Positions 1 through 6,856 are shown, numbered from the stretch's first letter. The stretch: 11,409 nt of DNA from Chloroflexota bacterium (GCA_022561675.1 JADFQT010000051.1:1-11409), one strand, 5' to 3'. A program made the numbers and translations. Notes: a model not told the origin generated them from the sequence alone.

Positions 1-731
1 CTTGGGTCAAGACCGGTGAAACCGGGAAGAAGGTACGCATGGAAATGAACAAGGCTTTGGACCGGGAAACTATCAACGACGCAATCTTTGATGGGCAGGG
101 GTTCAAACAATGGGTGAGCACTCTGCACCCCGCCTTCACCGGTTACAGTCCCGCATGGGAAGACAAGTGGGAGGAGCTGTACGGATATGACCCTGACCGG
201 GCAAAAGAGTTACTGGCTGAAGCCGGATACGGAAGTGGCTTCGAGTTTCCCGTCAAAATCTTCACCTTGAGTGGCGTTCCAGAGATGCCCGACTATATGG
301 AGGCGGCCTCCGGAATGTGGGAGGCTATCGGACTGAAACCCAAGCTGGAGGAAATCGAGTTCTCGCGCATGCGGGAGCTCTACCGCGGTTTGGAGACCCA
401 GGGCATGATTTATCCCTTCCGCGGGCCCGCCGCCCCCATCGATACCAGGGTACACTTCTATTTCAGCGCCGAGCGGTTCTTCCGGGCTGCCGCCACGGAC
501 ACCATCCAGGCGTGGAAGAACGAGGCCCTCGGCTCCACCGACAAGGCCGTTGGGGCCGAGCTCTGGCAGAAGGTTGCCGATGAGCTGTACTTCGAAGTTT
601 ATACCCTGCCCCTGTTTACCCTGCCGGTACAGGCCATCATTGATCCAGAGATAATCGCCGAGTATGTGTTCCTGGGCCCCCCTGGTGGTTCCTATACCAA
701 TCTGGAGAACATCAAGGCGGTCCGCAAGTGA
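1..731 (+). CDS. ABC transporter solute-binding protein, family 5 (3' part)
   Basis: This is the C-terminal part of an extracytoplasmic peptide/nickel-type binding protein (SBP_bac_5), the ligand receptor of the importer encoded downstream. The frame is open to the left edge (WVKTGETGKKVR precedes the first ATG at 39), so that ATG is internal and the true start, signal peptide and lobe I lie outside the window. About 242 residues are visible. Family landmarks are the helix VRMEMNKALDRETINDAIF, the segment YGYDPDRAKELLAEAGY, and a C-terminal region with WKNEALGS, ELYFEVYTLPLF and a final NLENIKAVRK. It is followed by the matching permease and ATPase genes in the usual A-B-C-D-F order. The family assignment is secure. 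The ligand (peptide, nickel, sugar or other) cannot be deduced from this fragment. Confidence 0.93.
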   Translation, partial: WVKTGETGKKVRMEMNKALDRETINDAIFDGQGFKQWVSTLHPAFTGYSPAWEDKWEELYGYDPDRAKELLAEAGYGSGFEFPVKIFTLSGVPEMPDYMEAASGMWEAIGLKPKLEEIEFSRMRELYRGLETQGMIYPFRGPAAPIDTRVHFYFSAERFFRAAATDTIQAWKNEALGSTDKAVGAELWQKVADELYFEVYTLPLFTLPVQAIIDPEIIAEYVFLGPPGGSYTNLENIKAVRK

Positions 732-847
732 GGTGCGCCCTTGACCGTACGGGGCCAACCATTCGGAACGGGCCTGAACCTGGTGCTGTAATGAGTAGGC
801 AAGGGTTTCGGCTCGGCGAGCGACGGTTCCTAACCTAAAATTCTTTA

Positions 848-887
848 AGCCCCGGCCGCGTTCTTTATAGGGGGACGGGCCGGGGTT
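848..887 (+). terminator. GC-rich hairpin between binding-protein and permease genes
   Basis: CCCCGGCC (850-857) pairs perfectly with GGCCGGGG (878-885). The stem extends by a G-U and an A-T pair to 848/887, with a 20-nt loop. Only a weak T-rich stretch follows (ATCTTTT, 891-897), so it is not a classical intrinsic terminator. A leaky terminator or mRNA-stabilising hairpin here would let the binding protein be made in excess of the channel, which is a common arrangement in such operons. The function is inferred. The rest of 732-915 holds nothing else I can support. Confidence 0.42.
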
Positions 888-915
888 GAAATCTTTTCGG
901 TGAAGGGGGTAGAAA

Positions 916-1836
916 GTGCAGCGATACATCATCCGCCGGGTGGCTCAGGGCCTGCTAGCCGTAGTCGTCATCAGCGTGGTTGTCTTCGCCCTGGCCAGAG
1001 TCTCCGGGGACCCCACTCTAGTCCTGCTTCCCGATGAGGCGTCTGAAGAGCAGATCGCCAATACCAGAGCCGAATGGGGGCTGGATAAACCTCTGCACGT
1101 ACAGTATTGGGTGTGGGTAAATCGCCTGGCCAGAGGGGATCTGGGTAACTCCTTCAAGTGGGCCGGCACCCCGGCCTCCGAGCTCATCATTGAACGGCTC
1201 CCGGCAACTTTACAATTGTCATTATTTGCCCTCCTGATCAGCGGTCTAATCGCGTTACCTATCGGTGTGCTGGTAGCGGTGAAGAAAGACAGCGGTTGGG
1301 ACTACGCGGGGAAAATATTTGCCATCTTGGGGCAATCGGCGCCTTCCTTTGCCATCGGGTTGATTCTGATGTGGATCTTCGCGGTGCAGCTTGACCTGCT
1401 CCCCACCTCGGGTAGGGGCGGGCTGAGCCACATGATCTTGCCCGGGTTCACCCTGGGGTACTACAACGTGGCTGCCGTGATGCGGCTGACTCGTTCCTCA
1501 ATGCTGGACGTGTTGGACAGCGAGTACGTCAAGCTGGCCCGGATCAAAGGCGTTCCAGAGTGGAAGGTCATCTGGAAACACACATTCCGCAATGCCTTGA
1601 TCGTACCTCTCACCTACTTTGGGCTGATTGGCGCAGTCTTGCTGACCGGCTCGGTGGTCACCGAGACTGTTTTCGCCTGGCCCGGCCTGGGACAGCTGGT
1701 CATCGAAGCCATCATAGCCCGGGACTTTACCGTGGTGCAGGGCGTAGTTCTGCTCTTTGCCTTCATCTACATTGGCATGAACATCCTGGTGGATATTCTC
1801 TACGCCTATGTAGACCCTCGCATCCGGTATGCTTAA
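916..1836 (+). CDS. dppB: Peptide-type ABC transporter permease (DppB/OppB family)
   Basis: Inner-membrane permease of 306 residues, one half of the heterodimeric channel of a peptide/nickel-type importer. The start is GTG at 916, supported by the SD-like AAGGGGGT (903-910) with a 5-nt spacer. The N-terminus MQRYIIRRVAQGLLAVVVIS is typical of DppB, with the first TM at about residues 12-29. Further TMs lie near 98-122, 133-157, 171-192, 233-253 and 276-296. The cytoplasmic EAA loop that docks the ATPase is visible around residues 204-228 (YVKLARIKGVPEWKVIWKHT, then FRNAL), followed by the family-typical VFAWPGLGQL. The length is normal for the family. The symbol is by family; the substrate is unproven, so OppB or NikB naming is equally possible. 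Confidence 0.93.
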   Translation: MQRYIIRRVAQGLLAVVVISVVVFALARVSGDPTLVLLPDEASEEQIANTRAEWGLDKPLHVQYWVWVNRLARGDLGNSFKWAGTPASELIIERLPATLQLSLFALLISGLIALPIGVLVAVKKDSGWDYAGKIFAILGQSAPSFAIGLILMWIFAVQLDLLPTSGRGGLSHMILPGFTLGYYNVAAVMRLTRSSMLDVLDSEYVKLARIKGVPEWKVIWKHTFRNALIVPLTYFGLIGAVLLTGSVVTETVFAWPGLGQLVIEAIIARDFTVVQGVVLLFAFIYIGMNILVDILYAYVDPRIRYA

Positions 1837-1852
1837 TTCCTAGAATTCCTAG
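1835..1852 (+). repeat. Perfect 9-bp tandem duplication between permease genes
   Basis: AATTCCTAG occurs twice back to back (1835-1843 and 1844-1852), starting within the TAA stop of the B permease. The same bases also allow a small CCTAG/CTAGG hairpin (1839-1843 with 1849-1853). It looks like a slippage duplication in the 42-bp spacer. No function is evident. Confidence 0.7.
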
Positions 1853-1865
1853 GCCAATACAGAAC

Positions 1866-1871
1866 GAGGAG
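1866..1871 (+). promoter_or_regulatory. Shine-Dalgarno site for permease C
   Basis: GAGGAG lies 7 nt before the ATG at 1879. It fixes the start of the DppC-family permease and shows that this gene is translated independently of the preceding one, which ends at 1836. Confidence 0.75.
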
Positions 1872-1878
1872 TTACCCA

Positions 1879-2961
1879 ATGGCAACATCAGCTGTCCCGA
1901 AGGCACGACCATGGCATGTAGTTCCGGGAGCAGCGCAATTATCCGGAGCATATGCTTGGGCTCGCCGGTACCCATTGCTTCCTGGCACGGTCCTAATGTT
2001 CCTGTTGATAATACCCGCCATCTTCGCCAACCAGATAGCCCCCCATGACCACCGTATCGGCGACCTGAAAGCGGTAAAACTACCGCCTGCCTGGGTTGGG
2101 CCCAAGATAGTGGAAAGAACTGTGGTAGAAAGGCAGGGCCGGGTCGCCCGCCAAAACGAGATTACCCTCAGCGCGGCGAAACGGAGGATCGAAAGGGGTC
2201 AAGCCACCTTCATCAGCGGGGGCGCAGATGGGCAAGTAGACCTGGGCGACAAATTGGACGTAGTAGTCCGCGGCGGCGGCACCTGGAAATATGTTTTAGG
2301 GACGGATAAACAGGGCAGAGATGTGCTCAGCCGCATTATCCACGGCTCTCGTATATCACTGACCGTCTCCACCCTGGCCATCGTCCTCGGTGGTGGATTG
2401 GGTACCGTGCTCGGGCTGCTAGCTGCCTATCGAGGCGGCTTTGTCGACACCATTATCATGCGCATAGTGGACATCAAGCTGGCCTTCCCTTCCATCCTAT
2501 TGGCCCTGGTACTGGTAGCGGCTTGGAAGCCCGGTTTCATGACGGTGGTTATCGTTATAGCGGTGCTCCTGTGGGCCCGCTACGCCCGAGTGGTGCGCGG
2601 AGAGGCCCTGTCGATCAAGCATAAGGACTTCATAGATCGGGCCAGAGTGGCGGGGGCCTCCGACTTACGCATAATGTTCCGGCATATCTTCCCCAACCTG
2701 ATAAACACTCTCATAGTGCTGGCCACCCTGGAAGTAGGCCATGTCATCATCCTGGAGTCGACCCTCAGCTTCCTGGGCGCCGGCATACCCCGACCCACCC
2801 CAGCCTGGGGAGTTATGGTGGCCGATGGCCGGGAGTTGATCACCAGCGCCTGGTGGATCTTCCTGTTCCCAACCCTGGCCATCGTAATGACCGTTCTGTC
2901 CATGAACTTGCTGGGTGACTGGATGCGGGACAAGCTTGATCCTAAGCTAAGAAACGTATAA
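1879..2961 (+). CDS. dppC: Peptide-type ABC transporter permease (DppC/OppC family) with long periplasmic-side insert
   Basis: Second channel subunit of the importer, 360 residues, ATG start with GAGGAG upstream. TM1 lies at about residues 34-50. The conserved block LGTDKQGRDVLSRIIHGSR (about 140-158) precedes the core TMs, and the EAA loop is seen at about 252-275 (DRARVAGASDLRIMFRHIFP). The family-typical STLSFLGAGIPRPTPAWG (294-311) and the C-terminal NLLGDWMRDKLDP follow. DppC proteins are usually about 280-310 residues. Here the stretch between TM1 and GTDKQGRD carries about 65 extra residues (about 71-137), mostly polar and charged with a run of Gly, predicted to lie on the outer face. 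The gene ends 2 nt before the first ATPase gene. The symbol is by family only. Confidence 0.92.
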   Translation: MATSAVPKARPWHVVPGAAQLSGAYAWARRYPLLPGTVLMFLLIIPAIFANQIAPHDHRIGDLKAVKLPPAWVGPKIVERTVVERQGRVARQNEITLSAAKRRIERGQATFISGGADGQVDLGDKLDVVVRGGGTWKYVLGTDKQGRDVLSRIIHGSRISLTVSTLAIVLGGGLGTVLGLLAAYRGGFVDTIIMRIVDIKLAFPSILLALVLVAAWKPGFMTVVIVIAVLLWARYARVVRGEALSIKHKDFIDRARVAGASDLRIMFRHIFPNLINTLIVLATLEVGHVIILESTLSFLGAGIPRPTPAWGVMVADGRELITSAWWIFLFPTLAIVMTVLSMNLLGDWMRDKLDPKLRNV

Positions 2962-2963
2962 AC

Positions 2964-3968
2964 ATGACGACAGCTCAAAAATCGGTGGCTGAGAACCCGA
3001 TCATCCTGGAGGTCAACGACCTCCGCACCTACTTCTTCAACCGCACCTCCACGGTCAAGGCGGTGGACGGGATCAGCTTTAATCTGCGCCAGGGAGAAAC
3101 CCTGGGCATCGTAGGTGAGTCGGGCTGCGGCAAGACCATTACCGCCCTTTCTTTGCTGCGCCTGGTGCCCAAGCCGGCGGGACGGATCATTGATGGACAG
3201 ATCCTGCTGAACGGCGAGGACCTGCTCCAAAAGACCGAAGATGAGATGCGGCAGGTGCGAGGCCGGCAGATCTCCATGATTCTACAGGATCCCCAGACCT
3301 CCCTGAATCCGGTGTTTACCATTGGCAACCAGGTGAGGGAGGCCCTGGGCATGGCCCGCAAGGACAGTAGCAAAGGGATGCGGACCCGGGCGGTGGAGGC
3401 GTTGCGCAAAGTCAACGTGGCGGCGCCAGAGCGGCGGCTGGAGGACTATCCCCACCAGATGAGCGGCGGTATGAAGCAGCGGGTGGTGGGCGCCATCGCC
3501 ATGTCCTGCGAGCCGGGGCTCATAATAGCCGACGAGCCCACCACCGACTTGGACGTGACCATTCAGCTGCAATACCTGCGCCTGCTCAAGGATATCCAAC
3601 AGAACACCGGCCTGGCCATCATCTTCATCACCCACGACTTCGGGGTGGTGGCCCGCATGTGCGACCGGGTGGCCGTAATGTACGCCGGACGCATCGTAGA
3701 GCATGGCACAGTGCGCGAGCTATTCAACAACCCCTCTCATCCCTACACCCAAGCGTTGATGGCCTCGGTGCCCAAGCTGGAGGAGCGAGTGGACCGGCTC
3801 TACTCCATTGAAGGCCAGCCGCCCCTGCTGTCCAACCTTCCGGAGGGCTGCCGCTTCGAGGACCGGTGCCCCTACGCGCGGGAGCAGTGCATTAGCGAGT
3901 ACCCGCCCCACTTTAACGTGGAAGCTGACCACACCGCCGACTGCTGGAAGTTGGACCCCACATGGTAG
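2964..3968 (+). CDS. dppD: Peptide-type ABC transporter ATP-binding protein (DppD/OppD family)
   Basis: Cytoplasmic ATPase of 334 residues that powers the B/C channel. In order: Walker A GESGCGKT (51-58), Q-loop Gln108 (ILQDPQTSLNP), signature MSGGMKQR (166-173), Walker B LIIADEP (186-192), D-loop at 195-197 and H-loop His224 (FITHDFG). The C-terminal oligopeptide-transporter extension carries Cys296, 302, 309 and 327, the pattern that binds a [4Fe-4S] cluster in some DppD/OppD proteins. The D-loop region reads TTDLDVT where TTALDVT is usual. The start is 2 nt after the permease stop and has no good SD, so translational coupling is likely. The gene overlaps the next one by 7 nt. Substrate unknown. 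Confidence 0.94.
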   Translation: MTTAQKSVAENPIILEVNDLRTYFFNRTSTVKAVDGISFNLRQGETLGIVGESGCGKTITALSLLRLVPKPAGRIIDGQILLNGEDLLQKTEDEMRQVRGRQISMILQDPQTSLNPVFTIGNQVREALGMARKDSSKGMRTRAVEALRKVNVAAPERRLEDYPHQMSGGMKQRVVGAIAMSCEPGLIIADEPTTDLDVTIQLQYLRLLKDIQQNTGLAIIFITHDFGVVARMCDRVAVMYAGRIVEHGTVRELFNNPSHPYTQALMASVPKLEERVDRLYSIEGQPPLLSNLPEGCRFEDRCPYAREQCISEYPPHFNVEADHTADCWKLDPTW

Positions 3969-4936
3969 CGGAACCGGCCCTGCTTCAGGTGGAAGGGCTG
4001 AAGAAACACTTTCCGGTGACCAAGGGTCTGATCCTAATGAAGACCGTCGGCCAGGTGCAGGCGGTGGACGGCATCAGCTTCTCAATTAAGCAGGGCGAAA
4101 CCCTGGGACTCGTGGGGGAGTCCGGTTGCGGCAAGACCACCACCAGCAAGCTGATCCTCCGGCTGGAACGGCCCACCGAGGGGAGGATTCTACTGGAGGG
4201 CCGGGACATTCAGGCTTTCAAGGGCCCGGAGTTGCAGGAGTACCGGACCCTGGTACAGGCCGTGTTCCAGGACCCCTGGTCCTCCCTCAGCCCACGAATG
4301 CGGGTTAAAGACATTGTGGCCGAGCCCCTGGTGGTAAACCGGCAGGTCTCCAAAAAGGAAAAGGAAGAGCGAGTGGGCGAGGTCCTGCAACAGGTGGGGC
4401 TGCACCCCGAGCAGTACAACAACTACCCCCACGAGTTTAGCGGCGGGCAGCGGCAGCGCATTGCGGTGGCCAGCGCCCTGGTGTCCTATCCCAAACTGAT
4501 TGTGCTGGATGAGCCGGTTTCGGCCTTGGATGTTTCCATCCGGGCCCAGGTCATGAATCTGCTAAAGGACCTGCAGGAGCAGTACAACGTCAGCTATTTG
4601 CTGATTGCCCACAACCTGGCCACAGTCCGCTACATGGCCCACGAGACGGCGGTGATGTACCTGGGGCAGATAGTGGAGTACAGCGAAACCGAAGAACTCT
4701 ACCAGAATCCCCTGCACCCCTACACCAAAGCCCTCTTTTCGGCGGCCCTGCCCTCCCACCCGGACCTGATACATGAAGAGATAGTATTGACCGGCGAGGT
4801 GCCGTCGCCGATCAACCCGCCCAGCGGGTGCCGCTTCCACCCCCGCTGTCCCTTTGCCATGGACCGGTGCGCGGTGGAGGAGCCGGTAAACAAGGAGGTA
4901 GCCCCTCAACACTGGACCGCCTGCCACTTGTACTGA
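3962..4936 (+). CDS. dppF: Peptide-type ABC transporter ATP-binding protein (DppF/OppF family)
   Basis: Second ATPase of the importer, 324 residues, pairing with the preceding one. Its ATG lies inside the 3' end of that gene (7-nt overlap, 3962-3968), which indicates coupled translation. Motifs: Walker A VGESGCGKTT (51-60), Q-loop Gln103 (FQDPWSSLSPRM, typical of the F subunit), signature FSGGQRQR (159-166), Walker B LIVLDEP (179-185), D-loop SALD (187-190) and H-loop His217. The usual Asp after the H-loop His is Asn218 (IAHNLATVRYM). The C-terminal oligo_HPY-type region has Cys290, 296, 303 and 321, a spacing nearly identical to that in the D subunit. This is the last gene of the operon. The 54-bp gap after it separates it from the propeller gene. 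Confidence 0.94.
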   Translation: MVAEPALLQVEGLKKHFPVTKGLILMKTVGQVQAVDGISFSIKQGETLGLVGESGCGKTTTSKLILRLERPTEGRILLEGRDIQAFKGPELQEYRTLVQAVFQDPWSSLSPRMRVKDIVAEPLVVNRQVSKKEKEERVGEVLQQVGLHPEQYNNYPHEFSGGQRQRIAVASALVSYPKLIVLDEPVSALDVSIRAQVMNLLKDLQEQYNVSYLLIAHNLATVRYMAHETAVMYLGQIVEYSETEELYQNPLHPYTKALFSAALPSHPDLIHEEIVLTGEVPSPINPPSGCRFHPRCPFAMDRCAVEEPVNKEVAPQHWTACHLY

Positions 4937-4951
4937 GCGGCGTGCAGAGTT

Positions 4952-4985
4952 AGGCTACCGGGATGGGCCTCCATATCCTTTTTTT
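4952..4985 (+). terminator. Possible weak terminator after the importer operon
   Basis: An imperfect stem, AGGC (4952-4955) plus CC (4958-4959) pairing with GG plus GCCT (4965-4970), has a 2-nt bulge and a 5-nt loop. It is followed 8 nt later by seven T residues (4979-4985). The gap between stem and T-run is longer than in a canonical intrinsic terminator, so this is only tentative. It sits just before the next start codon. Confidence 0.3.
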
Positions 4986-4990
4986 AGCCA

Positions 4991-6415
4991 ATGAGTGACT
5001 TGGCCCAGGGGGGCCTCGACCCTGGAAACGCCGCGGCTTGCAACCGGTGCGGTGCGGAACAGCAAGCTGTAGGTGCCAGCTGCCAGAGTTGTGGTCACAT
5101 AGTAGCTGGCGTCCCCCGGTGGGTTCAGTTCGGCCGGCGTAAGCGCAAGTATTTAACTAGACGGCGACTTGTGCTGGCGGCAGTGGCGCTCTTTTTGGCA
5201 GTTTTTATTTTCTGGCTGAACTTCCCCTTCCTGCCGGACCCGATAATCCTCCTCTTCAAGCAACCCACAACCAGCCTCACAACCCAGACTCTGCCCGGGC
5301 AGTGGCCCATGAATGGGGGAGACCTCCAGCAGCGGCGGTATGTGGAAGATGCCCAGGCTAATCTTACCGGCCAAATTTCTTGGTCGGTTGACCTTGGCGA
5401 GCCCACCAATTCGGCCCCGATTGTGGTCGAGAATGTCATCTATATAGGCGGGCACTTCAAGATCGTTGCTCTGGATATTGAGTCTGGGCGCACCCTGTGG
5501 GCCAGGCAAACCAGTGGGCCGGTTAACTCCTCTCTAGCGGCGGCGGGTGACAACCTGTACGTCGGGCTCTTGAACCATAGTCTACTGGCCCTGGATATAA
5601 AAACTGGTGAGACACGTTGGGAATTCTTGACAGAGGACATAGTTACTGCCGCCCCGGTTGTAGCTAAAGGTATAGTCTATATCGGCTCTTGGGATCATTA
5701 TATGTACGCGCTGGATGCGGTCGACGGCAACCTTATCTGGAAATTTCAGGGCGATGCGCGGATCAACAATTCTCCGGCCGTCTATGAAGGCTCCCTATTT
5801 TTCACAGATAGTATCGGTCATCTGCACGTCCTGAGTGCCAGAACAGGTCAGGAACGGCTGCTGTATCGGGCACCCGGATCGTCCACGCGGCCCCCAGTCG
5901 TAGCTCAGGGCTTGGTTTATTTCCTCTCCGGGGGCATCATATACGCAGTGGATGCCGGCGCTCGCAGAATCCCTCTCCAATTCCAACTGAAGAAGGTGTG
6001 GGCCCAGCTTTGGTTATGGCAGGTTCCTGGGGTTCCTCGTCCTCCGGGCCAGCGAGGTGGGCGGTGGCGCTTCTCCCCCGCGGACCCAAAAGAGGGGTTC
6101 GCCGCGGCGCCGGCAGTGGCCGTCGAGGCGTTCTATTTGGGCGACGTCCAGGGTAACTTTTACGCCCAGGAGGCCTCCCTCGGTACGGATCTGTGGCAGT
6201 TTCGGACCGGGGCCAGCATAGTGGCTTCACCGGTTATCGTGGGGGATCGCGTGTACTTTGGAGCCAAAGACGGTGCCATTTATGCTCTGGACCGATTCAC
6301 GGGTGAGCTGTTCTGGCGCCGGGACCTGGGAGCGGCAATCCAGGTGTCTCCGGTCTTTGCGGCCGGTCGTCTCTTGGTGCAAACGGCCGATGGCCGGGTG
6401 CACGCCATCAAGTGA
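4991..6415 (+). CDS. Membrane-anchored PQQ-type beta-propeller protein with N-terminal zinc ribbon
   Basis: A 474-residue protein. Residues 17-34 form a four-cysteine zinc ribbon (C17, C20, C31, C34; CNRC...CQSC). Then come a very basic stretch (RRKRKYLTRRR) and one TM helix (about 59-78). By the positive-inside rule the ribbon is cytoplasmic and the rest outside. From about residue 104 there are PQQ_2/BamB-like propeller repeats with the recurrent A/LD..(T/S)G...W motif: LDIESGRTLW (161-170), LDIKTGETRW (201-210), LDAVDGNLIW (241-250) and LDRFTGELFW (433-442), with degenerate copies near 281 and 394. Residues about 323-372 form a longer, atypical insert rich in Arg, Pro and Trp. The start is the only one that keeps the ribbon; an in-frame TAG lies two codons upstream, and no SD is visible. 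The specific function is unknown. Such propellers serve as scaffolds in envelope assembly or as quinoprotein-like domains, and no catalytic residues can be assigned here. Confidence 0.85.
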   Translation: MSDLAQGGLDPGNAAACNRCGAEQQAVGASCQSCGHIVAGVPRWVQFGRRKRKYLTRRRLVLAAVALFLAVFIFWLNFPFLPDPIILLFKQPTTSLTTQTLPGQWPMNGGDLQQRRYVEDAQANLTGQISWSVDLGEPTNSAPIVVENVIYIGGHFKIVALDIESGRTLWARQTSGPVNSSLAAAGDNLYVGLLNHSLLALDIKTGETRWEFLTEDIVTAAPVVAKGIVYIGSWDHYMYALDAVDGNLIWKFQGDARINNSPAVYEGSLFFTDSIGHLHVLSARTGQERLLYRAPGSSTRPPVVAQGLVYFLSGGIIYAVDAGARRIPLQFQLKKVWAQLWLWQVPGVPRPPGQRGGRWRFSPADPKEGFAAAPAVAVEAFYLGDVQGNFYAQEASLGTDLWQFRTGASIVASPVIVGDRVYFGAKDGAIYALDRFTGELFWRRDLGAAIQVSPVFAAGRLLVQTADGRVHAIK

Positions 6416-6504
6416 TCCGATTCAGCCGCTCGTTGACCGCGGGGCAGCAGGCAGTTCAGCGGCGGCGGCAGTTAGGTGGCGAAGGAGGTGGAAGTGTAGC
6501 TGTG

Positions 6505-6524
6505 ATCGGTGTTTTTTTACCGAT
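6505..6524 (+). terminator. Possible terminator hairpin after the propeller gene
   Basis: ATCGGT (6505-6510) and ACCGAT (6519-6524) form a perfect 6-bp stem with a T-rich 8-nt loop, followed by TTCTTA. It is the best terminator-like structure downstream of the propeller gene, but the trailing T-tract is weak and the stem short. It also lies inside a 9-codon reading frame (GTG 6502 to TAA 6531) behind a strong SD. Confidence 0.3.
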
Positions 6525-6765
6525 TTCTTAACCACCCCTTCCAGCTACAAAAAATCGGGAAGAGAGACTCTATTAATTTTGCCCTCGGGCCAGCTTAATG
6601 ATGAGGGCCACTTCTACTCCTTCGCTGGTTCCCGCGCCAATTCTGGAAAGAAGTTTGCCCTTCGGATGAAGTGACCCCCGGAACCTAACCCTTCGTGAAG
6701 GGCACTCCAGCGCCCAAGAAAAGTGCCACTTGGCTCTAGCACATCCTATGCCGTTTTACTAGAAT

Positions 6766-6771
6766 TATAAT
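6766..6771 (+). promoter_or_regulatory. Perfect -10 box (TATAAT) upstream of the secreted protein gene
   Basis: TATAAT is an exact match to the sigma-70-type -10 consensus, in an AT-rich patch of otherwise GC-rich DNA. No good -35 hexamer is found at 16-18 bp spacing (CATCCT/ATCCTA), and there is no TG extension. If used, transcription would start near 6778, giving a leader of about 80 nt before the ATG at 6857. Confidence 0.45.
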
Positions 6772-6843
6772 AAGATCATCATCAAGACTTGAAGGCATTG
6801 ATTAGTATCGGGTCCAGCGGTGGTTGAATATGCAAAGCAGGTC

Positions 6844-6849
6844 AGGAGA
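6844..6849 (+). promoter_or_regulatory. Shine-Dalgarno site that decides the start of the secreted protein
   Basis: AGGAGA lies 7 nt before the ATG at 6857. In-frame upstream alternatives (TTG at 6824, ATG at 6830) have no comparable site, so 6857 is the preferred start. Confidence 0.75.
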
Positions 6850-6856
6850 CGCCACA

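Larger units (their letters stand above)
6416..6823. other. Intergenic region with small hairpins, no supported gene
   Basis: About 400 bp without a convincing gene. It contains three hairpin-forming segments: ATCGGT/ACCGAT (6505-6510 with 6519-6524, T-rich loop), GCCCTC/GAGGGC (6581-6586 with 6603-6608) and CCCTT/AAGGG (6689-6693 with 6698-6702). A near-repeat CCCTTCG..TGAAG starts at 6658 and again at 6689. There is a strong SD sequence, AAGGAGGTG (6482-6490), with no proper gene behind it. One forward frame stays open through to 6674 but has a composition unlike a protein and begins inside the propeller gene. The promoter-like TATAAT at 6766 belongs to the following gene. Confidence 0.6.

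Noticed and set aside
39..731. Complete 230-residue gene starting at the ATG at 39
   Set aside because: The frame is open upstream to the edge and the residues around the ATG match the middle of a family-5 binding protein, so this is an internal Met of a truncated gene.
210..932. 240-codon open frame on the minus strand over the binding-protein gene
   Set aside because: It is antisense to a clear family-5 binding protein, has no recognisable domain and runs into the permease start. It is a shadow of GC-rich coding DNA.
2580..3230. 216-codon minus-strand open frame
   Set aside because: It is antisense to the conserved permease C and ATPase D motifs; no domain, low-complexity composition.
6258..6674. 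138-codon plus-strand open frame crossing the end of the propeller gene
   Set aside because: Its first half is out of frame within conserved propeller repeats, and its tail (Ala/Arg runs, then mixed residues) has no protein-like pattern or start signal.
6824..6832. TTG (6824) or ATG (6830) as start of the secreted protein
   Set aside because: Neither has a good SD, while the in-frame ATG at 6857 has AGGAGA at ideal spacing and still keeps the whole signal segment.
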